A DNA stretch of 64,000 nucleotides from Moesziomyces globuligerus (GCA_030849465.1 JARVLF010000012.1:496001-560000), one strand, 5' to 3'; counted from the stretch's first letter, positions 51,333-61,871 are shown. Translations and numbers: made by a program. The notes: generated by a model from the sequence alone, not told the origin.

Positions 51333-51599
51333 ATGCCGGTGGCCTTCTACGATGAGATCGAGCTCGAGGACATGGTGTACGACGAGGAGAAGGATCTCTT
51401 CCACTACCCGTGTCCCTGCGGCGATCGCTTCGAGATCACGCGACAGCAGCTTAAGGACGCCGAGGACATCGCCAGGTGTCCAAGCTGCTCGCTGATCATC
51501 CGCGTCGTCTTCGATCCCATCGACTTCGAGGACGACGACGAGGATGACGTACCAGCCAGCATCGACACTGCCAACCAGGCCGTTGCCGCCGCAGCATAA
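51333..51599 (+). CDS. DPH3: DPH3/KTI11 CSL-zinc-finger protein of diphthamide synthesis
   Basis: 88 residues from ATG 51333; the frame reaches 13 codons further upstream but only to a GTG. The DPH-type (CSL) zinc finger is complete: '[20 protein letters not shown]', then '[10 protein letters not shown]' and '[16 protein letters not shown]', giving four Cys ligands. In yeast Dph3/Kti11 donates electrons to the Dph1-Dph2 complex for the first step of diphthamide formation on eEF2 and is linked to Elongator tRNA modification. Length is normal; the C-terminus is acidic then Ala-rich. Confidence 0.95.
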   Translation: MPVAFYDEIELEDMVYDEEKDLFHYPCPCGDRFEITRQQLKDAEDIARCPSCSLIIRVVFDPIDFEDDDEDDVPASIDTANQAVAAAA

Positions 51600-52535
51600 G
51601 CATCCTCATCTAGTGCATTTTGGGTAAGCACCGCCAAGCTTTTTTGACGAGACCATCCGAACGAGCGGAAGTAGAAGGCAGAGATGCGCGCACGGCTACG
51701 ATCGCTTGCAACCCGTCGACCAATCCTCGAAGGATTAGATTTAAACTTTTACAGTTCTGCTTCCGAACAGAGACTTCGCAATCTCTTGTGGACATTTCAT
51801 ACCAATACCAAAACTTTAGATGACTCTGGAGTCCGGTCAGCACCTCTGTCTTCGCTCGCTCGCGATCACGGAGGAGTGGCCGGTGGTCGACGGTTGCAAC
51901 GAGCGATACTGCCGCAAACGCTGCCATCTGCTTCCGATTCAAACTCGTTGGTCTCGGCTAATCCGGGTCGCTGAACCCTCCCAGCTGACTTTGCTCTTGC
52001 CGCGCTTTTAGCTACTTTCAGGCATTTCCGATCCGCAAGGACTGCACCGACTCATTGGATTCCAAGCACAGAAGGTTAGTGGCCGTCGCTCGCCTTCCCC
52101 CTCCTTGTCCATGTTATGGTGCCGCTTTGGTTTGGTGCCCATCGGGTGCAGACGAAGGCGTGGGCCTTTCATGATTAAAACTAGTTTATCCATTCTCTGA
52201 GGGGGTTGGGTCCTGTCGCAGTCCACGCCCCACGAGGCCTGGAGTGGTTGGATCCTCTGGATCTGACGCAGCCCTACCTCGGTTTGGACTCCACCTCTGC
52301 GGACCATCCTCTCTTGCTCCTCCCGACGGGGCGGACATTCAGGCGCGTTTAGGCCGTCGCGTGCGATTCGACTCGGTTTCGATTAACTCGCTCCGGCGGC
52401 ATGCGAAAGATACCGAGGCGTCGTCGTGATGTGAAGCCTACGTGTCGTCCGCCTCGTCGGTTGCTGCAGCAGGTTAGGCAGGGCCGCCGAGGTGCGTTGC
52501 AGCCCCGACCGCCCGTAGATGCATTAATCTTCTCT

Positions 52536-52877
52536 ATGATCCGCACGGACTTGCTTCCGGTCGCAACTCGAGTGGCTTCCGTATCGGGGATGCTGACACT
52601 CGGTGTTGCCGTCCTTATTTCCGCAGCCGCATCACCGATCCTCTTCAGCAAGCCACCGCACTCGTTTGAAGCTTGGCCGCAAGATGACTTCCAACTCTAT
52701 TTGTAAGTGTTCCACCGTCTGAGCTTGTCCACCTCTTCCCACCCCTAGGGACGCACGACTGGGGCTGCTTCCTTGTGTCTCTAGCCAGATGCAGGAGGCG
52801 CACCACGAGCGGGCCTTGATGAACGTATTTCCCATACTCTTTACACCGAGCTGTGAGCCTTCGCAGTGGCGGGGCTA
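52536..52877 (+). CDS. Candidate small spliced gene with one hydrophobic segment (uncertain)
   Basis: A short frame from ATG 52536 reads 'MIRTDLLPVATRVASVSGML' and continues with a hydrophobic stretch and 'HSFEAWPQDDFQLY'. It meets a good donor GTAAGT at 52703. Two acceptors, after 52748 or after 52784, keep the frame and lead into 'QMQEAHHERALMNVFPIL' with a stop at 52875-52877. A second intron from 52825 (GTATTT) to 52923 (CATCGCAG) would instead join to 'RKLASFEANRLVSNRWKQEL'. The joined product looks like a small single-pass, perhaps mitochondrial, membrane protein. I do not recognise a family. The frame, the start and the 3' exon are uncertain. Confidence 0.28.
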
Positions 52878-53470
52878 AGATCGCTTTGCTCAAAACATGC
52901 ATCACCAACTGAGCCCATCGCAGCGCAAGCTCGCTTCATTCGAAGCCAACCGCCTCGTCTCGAACCGATGGAAGCAAGAGTTGCTGACCACGCCCCTTGC
53001 CCTTACCGTTCTGCGACTTGCGCTGGTTGCGACCTGGCTCAGAATTCTAGCCTCTGCTCCCTGTGCGCGAGAGAGGCTATCGTATCTGTCCTCTTCGTTC
53101 TGCATCGCATTCTGTACATCATCGTCGCATTCCATCCCCAGCATCTACCCCGGACTCGTTCTGTATCACCACCTGTACACCTGCTGCGGCTGCGCTTTGC
53201 TGCCTCGCGTGGTAGCGCAACTTCATACCAGTGCTGTAATTCTACCCTTCTGCCGCTACGACTTTTCGAGTCCTCGAGTGTGCGCGCGGACAAGCGAGGG
53301 TGAAAGCGAGGGGGCGGTCAAAGTGTCTGCGAAAAGGAAAATTGAATTCGGCGGCGGCAGACTGAGTGTATTGGGAAATACAAAGTGGACTGCCCAGCCG
53401 AAAGCGCAGTCTGGCGCTAGACACGCGTGTCCGCTGGTTCGACTGAAACACGCACGGACGGGCGTGAGAG

Positions 53471-53507
53471 GCGTGCGTGCGTGTGCGTGTGCGTGTGTGC
53501 GTGCGTC
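53471..53507. repeat. GT/GC simple repeat
   Basis: Alternating GTGC, GTGT and GCGT units in the septin upstream region. Confidence 0.8.
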
Positions 53508-53723
53508 GGGCGGAGCAGAGAGTGACAGCGAAGCTCGAGCAGGAAGGATATTCGAGCGGGGCACGGCCTGCGCTTCTGCCGCTCCTTTTGGCTCGTGACC
53601 GCACCACCATCGCTACATCGATCGCTGCACTCTTCATCCACAGGCACCATTGCGAGCTTGCTGCACCCTTCCAACCACTCCATCTAGATCGGGACCGTCG
53701 CAAGGTCCAATAGCTCGGCGACC

Positions 53724-54951
53724 ATGGCTTCCAACGGCATCGGCATCGCCAACCTGCCTAACCAGCGCCACAAGATCGTGGCTAAGGCCGGTGGCCACTT
53801 TACGCTCATGGTGGTGGGTGAGAGCGGTGTGGGCAAGACGACACTCATCAACACGCTCTTCAGCACCGAGCTGGCGACGGGCAAGGACCACACGCGCCGC
53901 CACACCAAGCAGCTCGACAAGACGGTGGAGATCGACATTATCAAGGCGGAGCTGGAGGAGAAGCAGTTCAAGGTGAAGCTCACCGTCATCGACACGCCCG
54001 GCTTTGGCGACTATGTCAACAACCGCGACTCGTGGACGCCGATCGTCGACTTTATCGACGACCAGCACGAGCTCTACATGCGTCAGGAGCAGCAGCCCGA
54101 GCGACGCGAAAAGACCGACCTACGCGTGCACGCGTGCCTCTACTTTATCCGCCCCACCGGCCACACGCTCAAGCCGCTCGACATTGAGACGATGAAGCGT
54201 CTCGGCACGCGCGTCAACCTCATCCCCGTCGTGGCCAAGGCGGATACGCTGACGCAGGCGGATCTGGCGGTGTTCAAGCAGCGCATCCGCGAGGTGATTG
54301 CGACGCAGAACATCCGCGTCTACTCGCCACCCGTCGAGGTCGACGACGAGGCGAGCGCCGACCACGCCAAGCAGCTCATGAGCGCCATGCCCTTCTCCAT
54401 CATCGGCAGCACCGAAGACGTGCGCGCCGCCGACGGCCGCGTCGTCAAGGGGCGCGAGTACCTCTGGGGCGTGGCCGAGGTGGAGAACGAGGAGCACTGC
54501 GACTTCAAGAAGCTGCGCTCGTTGCTCATCCGCACGCACATGCTCGACCTCATCCACACCACCGAGGAGCAGCACTACGAACACTACCGCCAGTCGCAGA
54601 TGGAGACGCGCAAGTTCGGCGAGCCCAAGGTCAAGAAGCTGGACAACCCCAAGTTCAAGGAGGAGGAGGAGATGCTGCGCAAGCGCTTCACCGAGCAGGT
54701 CAAGCTCGAAGAGGCGCGCTTCCGCCAATGGGAGCAGCACCTCATCGCCGAGCGCGACCGCTTGAACAAGGACCTCGAGACCGCACACAGCACCGTCAAG
54801 GCGCTCGAAGCCGAGCTGTAAGTTCTTGCCCGTCTTTCTTTGCTCGCCCGCGTGCCCATCGATGGAGACTGACGCTTGCCCCCTTTTTCGACGTTCGATC
54901 AACAGTGATGCCTTGCAAAACGGCTACGGCCGTGGCTCGCAGAGGCGCTAG
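53724..54951 (+). CDS. CDC12: Cdc12-type septin, two exons
   Basis: Exons 53724-54817 and 54906-54951 give 379 residues; start context GACCATGGC. The intron has GTAAGT, a GACTGACG branch-like site and CAACAG, and splicing keeps the Leu codon and adds 'DALQNGYGRGSQRR'. Septin GTPase features: 'GESGVGKTTLINTLF' (P-loop, 32-46), 'DTPGFGDYVNN', 'AKADTLTQ', and the septin unique element 'YLWGVAEVENEEHCDFKKLR'. The strings 'DFIDDQHELYMRQEQQP' and 'FRQWEQHLIAERDRLN' are close to yeast Cdc12. The C-terminal coiled coil runs from about 310. It forms filaments at the bud neck or septum. Intron retention would stop directly after 'ALEAEL' (365 residues). Confidence 0.95.
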
Positions 54952-55970
54952 AATGGCTGCATGTCCGAGTGCAGCGTGATCGATGCCTCCGGTCCGGGAC
55001 GCCTTGCTAACACACTCTGTGTCGGCGACCGTCGGGGGCTTCCTGTATTGTGCCGCCCACCCCGCAGCGCTCGGCAGCGCGTTGTAACCCGACTGAATCT
55101 TGACCCCGTTCCAGCCCGATTGCCTCCCTCTCGATTCACCGCAGGCTGAGAAGGTGCACGCGTTTCACTCTGAACAACGCTGGCTGTGTTTCGGCGCAAA
55201 CGCGCGTTGAGATGAACTGGAGTCTGCGTCTATCTCTGAGCAATGTCACCGAAGACAGACCCTGCAGCGGGGGCCAAGCCGCCAGGCCGAGGACAGGTGC
55301 CAAGGATGCTTGAGACAAGGTTGTGGAGGGCCGAGGAGCGGATAGGCCGGCGAATGCGTGGTGGACTGCACCGCCCCTTTTGAGTGGAGCTGCTTGGCGT
55401 TGTTGGCGGCTGTGAGGAATTTCTCGAAATCACAGAAATCACGCACCGCACCGTCCAGAGTAAGCGGGTTCGCTCGTGGGCCGTGCGATGGCAGCGGCGC
55501 GTGGCTCGACTCGTCACTGCGCGTGGTTGGATCGAATTACGAACCACACGCATCGCAGCCAACCGCTCCCCGGCTGGCTCACTCCGCCCAGTGCAGCTCG
55601 CCTCCACGCGCCCCCCTCTCCCTCTCTCTCGCATCCACCCCGACCGAACACGCTTCGCATCCGATTCCATCTTGCCTTCCGCACTCTGCATCCACTTCTA
55701 CATCCATACCCATCGTCGGCATCCGTCACGATCTGACCGCTTGATATAAGCGCCGATACATCAGCCGCATACCACTCCGCAGTGAGATCACGCCCCACGC
55801 ACGGCACATCCGAAACGCACGCGGACCAACCGACACTACACGGGCCCAACCCAGCGAATCCGTATCTAGAATCCTTCTCCAGCTCCCTTTGGAGATCACG
55901 CTTGCATCGCTATCGGCTCATCCGGCTCCATATACCTCTCTGATCTCCGCCATCTGCACTCGATCACGCC
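54952..55970. other. Intergenic region upstream of the epsin gene
   Basis: About 1.0 kb with a C/T-rich part (55570-55720) and TATAAG near 55745. Probably septin 3' UTR plus epsin promoter and leader. No gene is visible. Confidence 0.5.
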
Positions 55971-57074
55971 ATGTCGCTGCAGAACATTTCGAAATCGGCG
56001 GTGCGCGTCGGCAAGAACTACATCAAGGGCTACTCGGACGTCCAGGTCAAGGTGCGCGATGCGACCTCGAACGATCCCTGGGGTCCCAGCGGCACGCAGA
56101 TGAACGAGCTCGCCCAGCTGAGCTACAACCAGAACGAATTCATCGAGATGATGGAGATCCTCGACAAGCGGCTCAACGACAAGGGCAAGAACTGGCGGCA
56201 CGTCTTCAAGTCGCTCACCCTCCTCGACTATCTGCTTCACGCCGGTTCGGAGAACGTCGTCATCTACTTCCGCGACAACATCTACATTGTCAAGACGCTC
56301 AAGGAGTTCCAGTACATTGACGAGACCGGCAAGGACCAGGGCGCCAACGTGCGCCAGAAGGCCAAGGACATCACCAACCTGCTCCAGGACGAGGCAAGGC
56401 TGAGGGACGAGCGTCGATCGCGCTCGCACATGCGCGATCGCATGGCCAACGGCACCGACGACGACGACGCCGATGCGAGGAGGAGGGCCGAACAGGAGAG
56501 GAACCGCCGTCGACCGGCCAACAACAACAACGAGGACGACGAGCTGCGCCGCGCGATCGAGGAGTCGAAGCGAATGGCGCAGCAGGAACAGGACCGCATC
56601 CGCGCAGAGGCCAAGGACGAGGAGGAGCTGCAGCGCGCGCTGGCGCTCTCCAAGAAGGAGGAGGAGGAGCGCATCAAGGCGCTCGAAGAGGCCAACAAGA
56701 ATGCGCTCTTTGACGATTCGATCAACCTCGACGGCAACAACGCCTATACCCAGAATCAGCAGGTCGACTTTTTCGGCAATCCGCTCGTCGACACCTCGGG
56801 CTCGCAGAACTACGGCCTCCAGCCGCAGTATACGTCGTTCAACCCCTACATGCAGATGCAGCCCACCGGCTACAATCCCTTCCTCCAGAACCAGCTGCAG
56901 CAGCAGGAGATGATGCAGCAGCAGTACCTCCAGCAGCAGCAGGCCGAGTACCAGCGCCAGCTCGAGCTCCAACAGGCGGCGGTGCAGTACCAGAACATGA
57001 TGACGCAGCAGCCCATTCAGCCGCAGCAGACGTCGTTTGGTTCCAACAACCCCTGGCTCCAGTCGGGTGCGGGT

Positions 57075-57112
<38 letters not shown>

Positions 57113-57476
57113 CAATGTGCCCGTCGGCGATCTGTTCGGGTCGGCTCCCACGCCTCCACCGGTCCAGCAACCGCCACAGCAGCAGCAGCCGCCACAGCCG
57201 GTATCGCCACCACCGCAGCAGCAGCAGAACAGGCCGGTGCGGGCCAAGGTCAACGACGACGCCAAGTTCAGCGAGCTCAACCGTCTGCTGGCGCTCGGCG
57301 ACGGCGTCGACACGTTTGGCAACACGGGCGACATGCGCATGGGCCCCAACATCGCGCACTACAACCAGATGCGCGCCCAGCAGACCGGCGTCAACTTTAA
57401 CGCCAACACCAACAACGCCCAAAACGCAGCCGCCGGCCGCACCACCGCAGATAACAACCCCTTCTTCAAGGTCTAA
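55971..57476 (+). CDS. ENT1: Epsin (ENTH domain, Ent1/Ent2 type)
   Basis: 501 residues from ATG 55971. The ENTH domain fills about 15-145: 'SDVQVKVRDATSNDPWGPSG', 'FIEMMEILDKRLNDKGKNWR', 'LTLLDYLLHAGSENVV'. Two ubiquitin-interacting motifs follow: 'DDELRRAIEESKRMAQ' and 'EEELQRALALSKKEEEE'. NPF-type EH-binding motifs occur at 'GYNPFLQ' and at the C-terminus 'DNNPFFKV'. Between them lies a Gln-rich region with a 12-Gln run at about 57075-57110. Epsins bind PtdIns(4,5)P2, clathrin/EH adaptors and ubiquitylated cargo in endocytosis. The domain order is normal for fungal Ent1/2. Confidence 0.95.
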
Positions 57477-57646
57477 CTCGGCAGAGCTCCAGCCTTTTCT
57501 CACACGACTTTTTCTTGGTTTCGGTAAGCAGACGGTCTTTTGTATCTTTTTGTCGTGGCATCTTTTCTTTTTTTTTTTTGCAAAAGAGCATGAATGCGGT
57601 CTGACTAGCGAGGGACACTCGGATGATCAAGAGAGGCATGTTCGGC

Positions 57647-59239
57647 CTAGCGCAGGGCGTTGGTGGCGTACGAGAGGGCGACGGGCTTCATCGGGTAGCG
57701 CCTGTGTTCGCTCTCCTGGTCCGGGAGCGGGAGGTCGGTGTTGGTGTAGCGCTTGCCCTTGCCGTCGGTGGTGATGGTGTCGGGGAAGTTGAGGAGGAAG
57801 GCGGCGTGGACGGTTTTGATCTCGAGCTTGGCGAAGCGCATGCCGAGGCAGATGTGACGTCCGCTACCCCAGGGGACGAACTCGCCCTCGCCCTTGCCCT
57901 CGCCGCGGTCGAAGCGTTCGGGATCAAAGGTGAGCGGATCAGTGTAGATGTTTGCGTTGCGATGCGCCGAGCCGAGCCAGAAGGCGACAAACTCGCGGTC
58001 CTCGACCTCGGAGCCGGCGATGGTCGTCTTGGTCTGCGTCACCTTGGAGGCGGTCTTGAGCTTGCGTCGAAAGACGAGCGAGATCATCATGATGCGCAGC
58101 GTCTCGTCGAGCACCTTGTCGTACAGCGGCAAGGCGCCCTCCCACACGTCGAGCGGCGTGCGTTCGAGCTTCTCTTGCAGCGTCAGCGAATCGTAGTCGT
58201 CGCCGCGCTCCTCGGCAGCCTGGCGGAAGGTGGCGTCGAGCTCGGCGCGCACGCGGTCGCGCAGCTCCGGATGCGCGCAGAGGAAGGCGAGGAAGTACGA
58301 GGTGATGCCGGTGGTGTTGATGATGGCGGCAAAGAGGCCACCCATGATAAAGTCCTCGATCGCCTTGGTCGAGGCGCCGCGGTCGATCATCTCCTGGATG
58401 TAATCGTTCTCGCGGCGTCCCTCGGCCTTGCGCTTCTCGAGCGTGGTGCGGATCGCCGTGGACATCTTGACGGCGCCGATCCACTTGCGCACCGTCGAGG
58501 GCACGGGCAGCAGCGGAAAGTGCGTGGCCATGAAGCCGGTGTTGTCGGCAAACGTCCAGAAGGGCGCCTCGATCGCCTTGACCGTGTTGACGTCGCGCGC
58601 ATGCTCGGCCATGCCGATGAAGAGGACGCTTATCTGGAAGACGAGCGGATAGAGCGTCTCGTGCATGTTGATGTCGCCGCGGGCGGGGAGCGTCTTGAAG
58701 AGGTCGACGGAGCAGCGGACCATGTGCGAGAGGTTGTTCTGCAGCCGGGTGGTGCTGAGACTGCCGCGCAGGTTCTGCACGAAGCCCTCGGTGCCCGCGT
58801 CGTCGGCGGCAGGCGTGGCGAGCCACGAGGGCAGCTGCGGGATGCCGGCAAACATGACCTCGTAGCCCTGGTTGAAGTTGAGGCCGCGGTCGTTGAAGAA
58901 GGTCTTGCCGTCGGCGGTGGGGTTGTTGACGATCGTCATGATGTGGCCGCGCGAGTTGACGCGGACGGCGTCCTGCTTGGGCGGCGCCGAGTTCCAGGTC
59001 TCGGGATCGCCAAAGACGGAGCGCAGGAAGCTGTTGCGCTCCGAGTAGAGCTGGAAGGGACCCAGACCGGGCAGCAGCGACTTGGTGTAGGCCTTGACAG
59101 GTCCGTGGCGTTTGAGCGCCGGCGGCGCGCGTGCGAGGTTCCATACGAGCAGCGCCACGACGACGGCAGCCGCAGACCAGAAGGTCGGCGACGAGACGAG
59201 CGTGCTCTGCGTGGACACGGCGAAAAGGTTGGAAGCCAT
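57647..59239 (-). CDS. Cytochrome P450 with Asn-Thr in the I helix
   Basis: 530 residues from ATG 59239; an upstream extension reaches only a TTG. Residues about 14-33 form the N-terminal membrane anchor (FWSAAAVVVALLVWNLA). The heme-binding loop is 'FVPWGSGRHICLG' with Cys464; the K-helix ExxR is 'DETLR'. The I-helix segment reads 'GGLFAAIINTTGITSYF': Asn308-Thr309 occupies the place of the usual Asp/Glu-Thr pair. From general knowledge, Asn there is typical of the CYP7/CYP8 group (sterol hydroxylases, prostacyclin synthase). The protein may therefore be a CYP7/8-like fungal P450 acting on sterol or lipid substrates, which is inference. It is convergent with the epsin gene, 170 bases away. 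Confidence 0.9.
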   Translation of the reverse strand: MASNLFAVSTQSTLVSSPTFWSAAAVVVALLVWNLARAPPALKRHGPVKAYTKSLLPGLGPFQLYSERNSFLRSVFGDPETWNSAPPKQDAVRVNSRGHIMTIVNNPTADGKTFFNDRGLNFNQGYEVMFAGIPQLPSWLATPAADDAGTEGFVQNLRGSLSTTRLQNNLSHMVRCSVDLFKTLPARGDINMHETLYPLVFQISVLFIGMAEHARDVNTVKAIEAPFWTFADNTGFMATHFPLLPVPSTVRKWIGAVKMSTAIRTTLEKRKAEGRRENDYIQEMIDRGASTKAIEDFIMGGLFAAIINTTGITSYFLAFLCAHPELRDRVRAELDATFRQAAEERGDDYDSLTLQEKLERTPLDVWEGALPLYDKVLDETLRIMMISLVFRRKLKTASKVTQTKTTIAGSEVEDREFVAFWLGSAHRNANIYTDPLTFDPERFDRGEGKGEGEFVPWGSGRHICLGMRFAKLEIKTVHAAFLLNFPDTITTDGKGKRYTNTDLPLPDQESEHRRYPMKPVALSYATNALR

Positions 59240-60255
59240 GATGACGACGGCACGGCTCACTGAGCGCAGATCACGAACAGCAGACGGGTAGGTACGAGAA
59301 GCAGTGGTGGTAGGGAAGGCAAGGATGGCGTGTTTTATGGCTGAATGCTTGAAACGGCCTAGGTTATCTGAGCCAAGCGAGGCGGCGTGACAGAATCGGA
59401 GTCCACGGTCAAACACAGCGACTGGCAGCCTTCGGCGTTGCAATCATCCTGCGGCCATTGGCGCGTACAGGACTGGAGTTAGCCGCAGGCAAGAACGCCT
59501 TGAGGGGAGCTGAAGGCTTTAGGCGAGAGGCGGCCATCCAGTGGTTCGGCTCGAGGAGCGTGTGTGTTGCAGCTGCGTCTGGCGTGGGCCCCTGCGCCTA
59601 ACGAGGAATGACGCTGTGCCGCAAGCATCCGCCGCAAGCATCTGCAGGCGTCTCAGCTCGGCTTCGGTTGCAAGGCACACACGCATGACAAGACAGATCC
59701 AGCCGGAATCGATGCGTGCTAAAAAAATCGGCCTTGCGCCTCAGAATGCTTTGCCGCGCTGTGCACCGGCGCACCATCTTGGCAGATCATGCCATCAGCC
59801 GCTCTCGACGAGTCCGACATACACACGCTCGGAAGGCGACCCGCATGTTGTCGACTGTGCGAGATGAAGCTGCTTGTCGCTACTCTGTCATCGCCGGCGA
59901 AGAGGCGTAATGTGCAACCTTGTCTTTTCGGACTTGGCTAACGACAGCCGCCTGCATTTCCGTCGCAGCCAGCCATGGCCCGGCCCGAATGGATGAGCCT
60001 GGCTGCACTACACATGGTACATGCTCATGAACAAATGCGATACTTTGACGCTGCCATCCTCATCTCACACACTTGGCACTTGGCTCCGTCTTGTGGCTGA
60101 AGCGGCTGGTGCGCTGGCCAAGATATGTGAACGCCGTGACAGTGCGTTGCCAGTCCCACTCGCAGCGCTTTTCCGCGGACCGCCAATGCAGTAGGATTTC
60201 CTCGACCATGCTGATGCTTTATAGACGTTATTTTCGTCCCCTCCCTTGTTACACT
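59240..60255. other. Intergenic region between the P450 and tRNA genes
   Basis: About 1.0 kb holding the P450 promoter (an AT-rich CATAAAA string on the minus strand near 59330) and the 5' flank of the tRNA gene. No coding signal. Confidence 0.5.
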
Positions 60256-60384
60256 GGTCGAATGCCCGAGTGGTTATGGGGCTGGCTTCAAGCTCCGTCT
60301 CGGCCGATACAGGCTGGGATATGACTTGGCCATTGCATTGGCTGCACCTCCAGTATTTCCTGGGTTCGAATCCCAGTTCGACCA
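60256..60384 (+). tRNA. tRNA, probably Leu (anticodon CAA), with an intron of about 45 bases
   Basis: The acceptor strands GGTCGAA (60256-60262) and TTCGACC (60377-60383) pair over seven bases and are followed by discriminator A. The A-box part is 'TGCCCGAGTGGTTA', the T arm is CTGGG-TTCGAAT-CCCAG (60360-60376), and the B box GGTTCGAATCC is perfect. Numbering from the 5' end puts TTCAAG at 32-37, so anticodon CAA. Total length 129 bases is about 45 more than a class II tRNA, which fits an intron after position 37. The 3' anticodon strand and variable arm cannot be fixed by eye, so the exact splice site is open. A T6 terminator follows. Confidence 0.8.
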
Positions 60385-60387
60385 AAC

Positions 60388-60393
60388 TTTTTT
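60388..60393 (+). terminator. Pol III T-run terminator of the tRNA gene
   Basis: Six T residues begin four bases after the tRNA 3' end, the usual Pol III stop signal. Confidence 0.8.
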
Positions 60394-60624
60394 GGCATTA
60401 TCTTCCCCTTCCTCCAGGCAAGGGTGCCAAATCATTTTGAAGGTGGAGGAAAGATCGGGCATAAGTTACTGTAGCGCAGATTCACGGCGTCGGCGGCGTC
60501 GAGGGCTTCGGCTAACCCGGCGCGCTAGCCAGGCGCTGGTGCGGGGGAGTCGGGGCCACCTCTTGTTCTCCAACTCGCTCTCCTTCCTTCTCGCTGATCA
60601 CTGACCGAACGGGCCACTCTCACC

Positions 60625-61707
60625 ATGTACCCGTCAGCGCCGCCAGTGGCTCGCGTGCGGACGCCAGGGTTTGCCGGCTACGCCATCGCATGGTCGCCGT
60701 TCTTCGAGCAGCGGCTCGCCGTCGCCTCGTCGGCCAACTACGGTCTGGTGGGCAATGGGCGGCTGCACATCCTCTCGCTCGCGCGCAACGCGTCCTCACC
60801 GCACCCGAGTCTGACGGTGGACAAGGTGTTCGATACGCAGGACGGGCTGTACGACGTGGCGTTCAGCGAGGCGCACGAGAACCAGCTCGTCACCGCGTCC
60901 GGCGACGGCTCGATCAAGCTCTGGGACTGTGCGCTGCAGGAGCATCCGATCCGCAACTGGGCCGAGCACAACCGCGAGGTCTTCTGCGTCGACTGGAACA
61001 ACATCAACAAGCACGTCTTTGCCAGCTCCAGCTGGGACGCCAGCGTTCGACTCTGGCATCCCGAACGTCCCGCCAGCATGATGGCCATCACGGCGCATAC
61101 GGGATGCGTCTATGCGTGCGCCTTTTCGCCGCACTCGCCAGACATGCTCGCCACTGCCTGTGGCGATGGCCACCTGAGGCTCTTTGACCTCCGCCAACCC
61201 GCAGCACAGCCGACGGCGACGGTGCCCGTCGGAGGCGAAGTCCTCTGCCTCGACTGGAACAAGTACCGTCCCATGACCATCGCCACCGGAAGCACCGACC
61301 GCGTCATCAAGACCTGGGACCTGCGCAATGCGGCCTCCAAACCTCCAGGCGCCATGGCCTCGCCGCTCGAGATGGCCACGCCGCTCGCAGCTATCCTCGG
61401 CCACGAATATGCGGTGAGGAAGGTGGCGTATTCGCCGCATGCGCCGCAGCTCCTGGCGAGCGCGAGCTACGATATGACCGCGAGGATATGGGATGCGGAC
61501 GCAGCAGCGCTCAACGCTCCGCCAGGAGTGGTGCAGCCCCCACCCCAGCCCGGCGCAGGGATGAATGCGGCCGCCTCGGGCGCCATGCGCAAGATCCACG
61601 ACACGCACACCGAGTTCGTCGTGGGCGTGGCCTGGAGCCTCTTCCAAGAGGGACTCGTGGCCAGCACGGCGTGGGACTCCGAGACGCATCTGTGGGGCGT
61701 TCATTAG
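60625..61707 (+). CDS. PEX7: Pex7, PTS2 receptor for peroxisomal import
   Basis: 360 residues from ATG 60625 (context CACCATGT). The N-terminus 'FAGYAIAWSPFFEQRLAVASSANYGLVGNGRLHIL' region is characteristic of Pex7. The rest is a WD40 propeller with units such as 'SIKLWDCALQEHPIRNWAEH', 'SVRLWHPERPASMMAITAH', 'VIKTWDLRN' and the end 'EGLVASTAWDSETHLWGVH', again typical of Pex7. It binds PTS2 peptides in the cytosol and hands them to the peroxisome. The promoter is short: only about 230 bases separate the start from the tRNA terminator. FSF1 follows on the same strand after 164 bases. Confidence 0.95.
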   Translation: MYPSAPPVARVRTPGFAGYAIAWSPFFEQRLAVASSANYGLVGNGRLHILSLARNASSPHPSLTVDKVFDTQDGLYDVAFSEAHENQLVTASGDGSIKLWDCALQEHPIRNWAEHNREVFCVDWNNINKHVFASSSWDASVRLWHPERPASMMAITAHTGCVYACAFSPHSPDMLATACGDGHLRLFDLRQPAAQPTATVPVGGEVLCLDWNKYRPMTIATGSTDRVIKTWDLRNAASKPPGAMASPLEMATPLAAILGHEYAVRKVAYSPHAPQLLASASYDMTARIWDADAAALNAPPGVVQPPPQPGAGMNAAASGAMRKIHDTHTEFVVGVAWSLFQEGLVASTAWDSETHLWGVH

Positions 61708-61871
61708 CGTTTCCGCGGCGAGAAAAGATATTGACCAGAATGGACGCCGAGTGTGTGCGAGTGGGGAAATTGCGTCAATTTCGAGAGGACGTGCGCGGCG
61801 AGATTTCTTTGTGCATCGAAGCGAGTCATCGCTCCGGCGAGGTTCGTGTCCGACGACCACGATCAGGAGCC

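Larger units (their letters stand above)
51600..53723. other. Intergenic region between DPH3 and the septin gene
   Basis: This 2.1 kb region is less GC-rich than the rest and breaks up all long frames. A possible small spliced gene lies near 52536-52877 (separate entry). A GT-rich simple repeat is at 53471-53507. The last 150 bases should be the septin promoter/leader. Confidence 0.45.

Noticed and set aside
52897..53598. 233-codon plus-strand frame before the septin gene
   Set aside because: Most of it is Ser/Cys/Leu-rich and then simple-repeat sequence; only its first 30 codons might belong to the candidate spliced gene.
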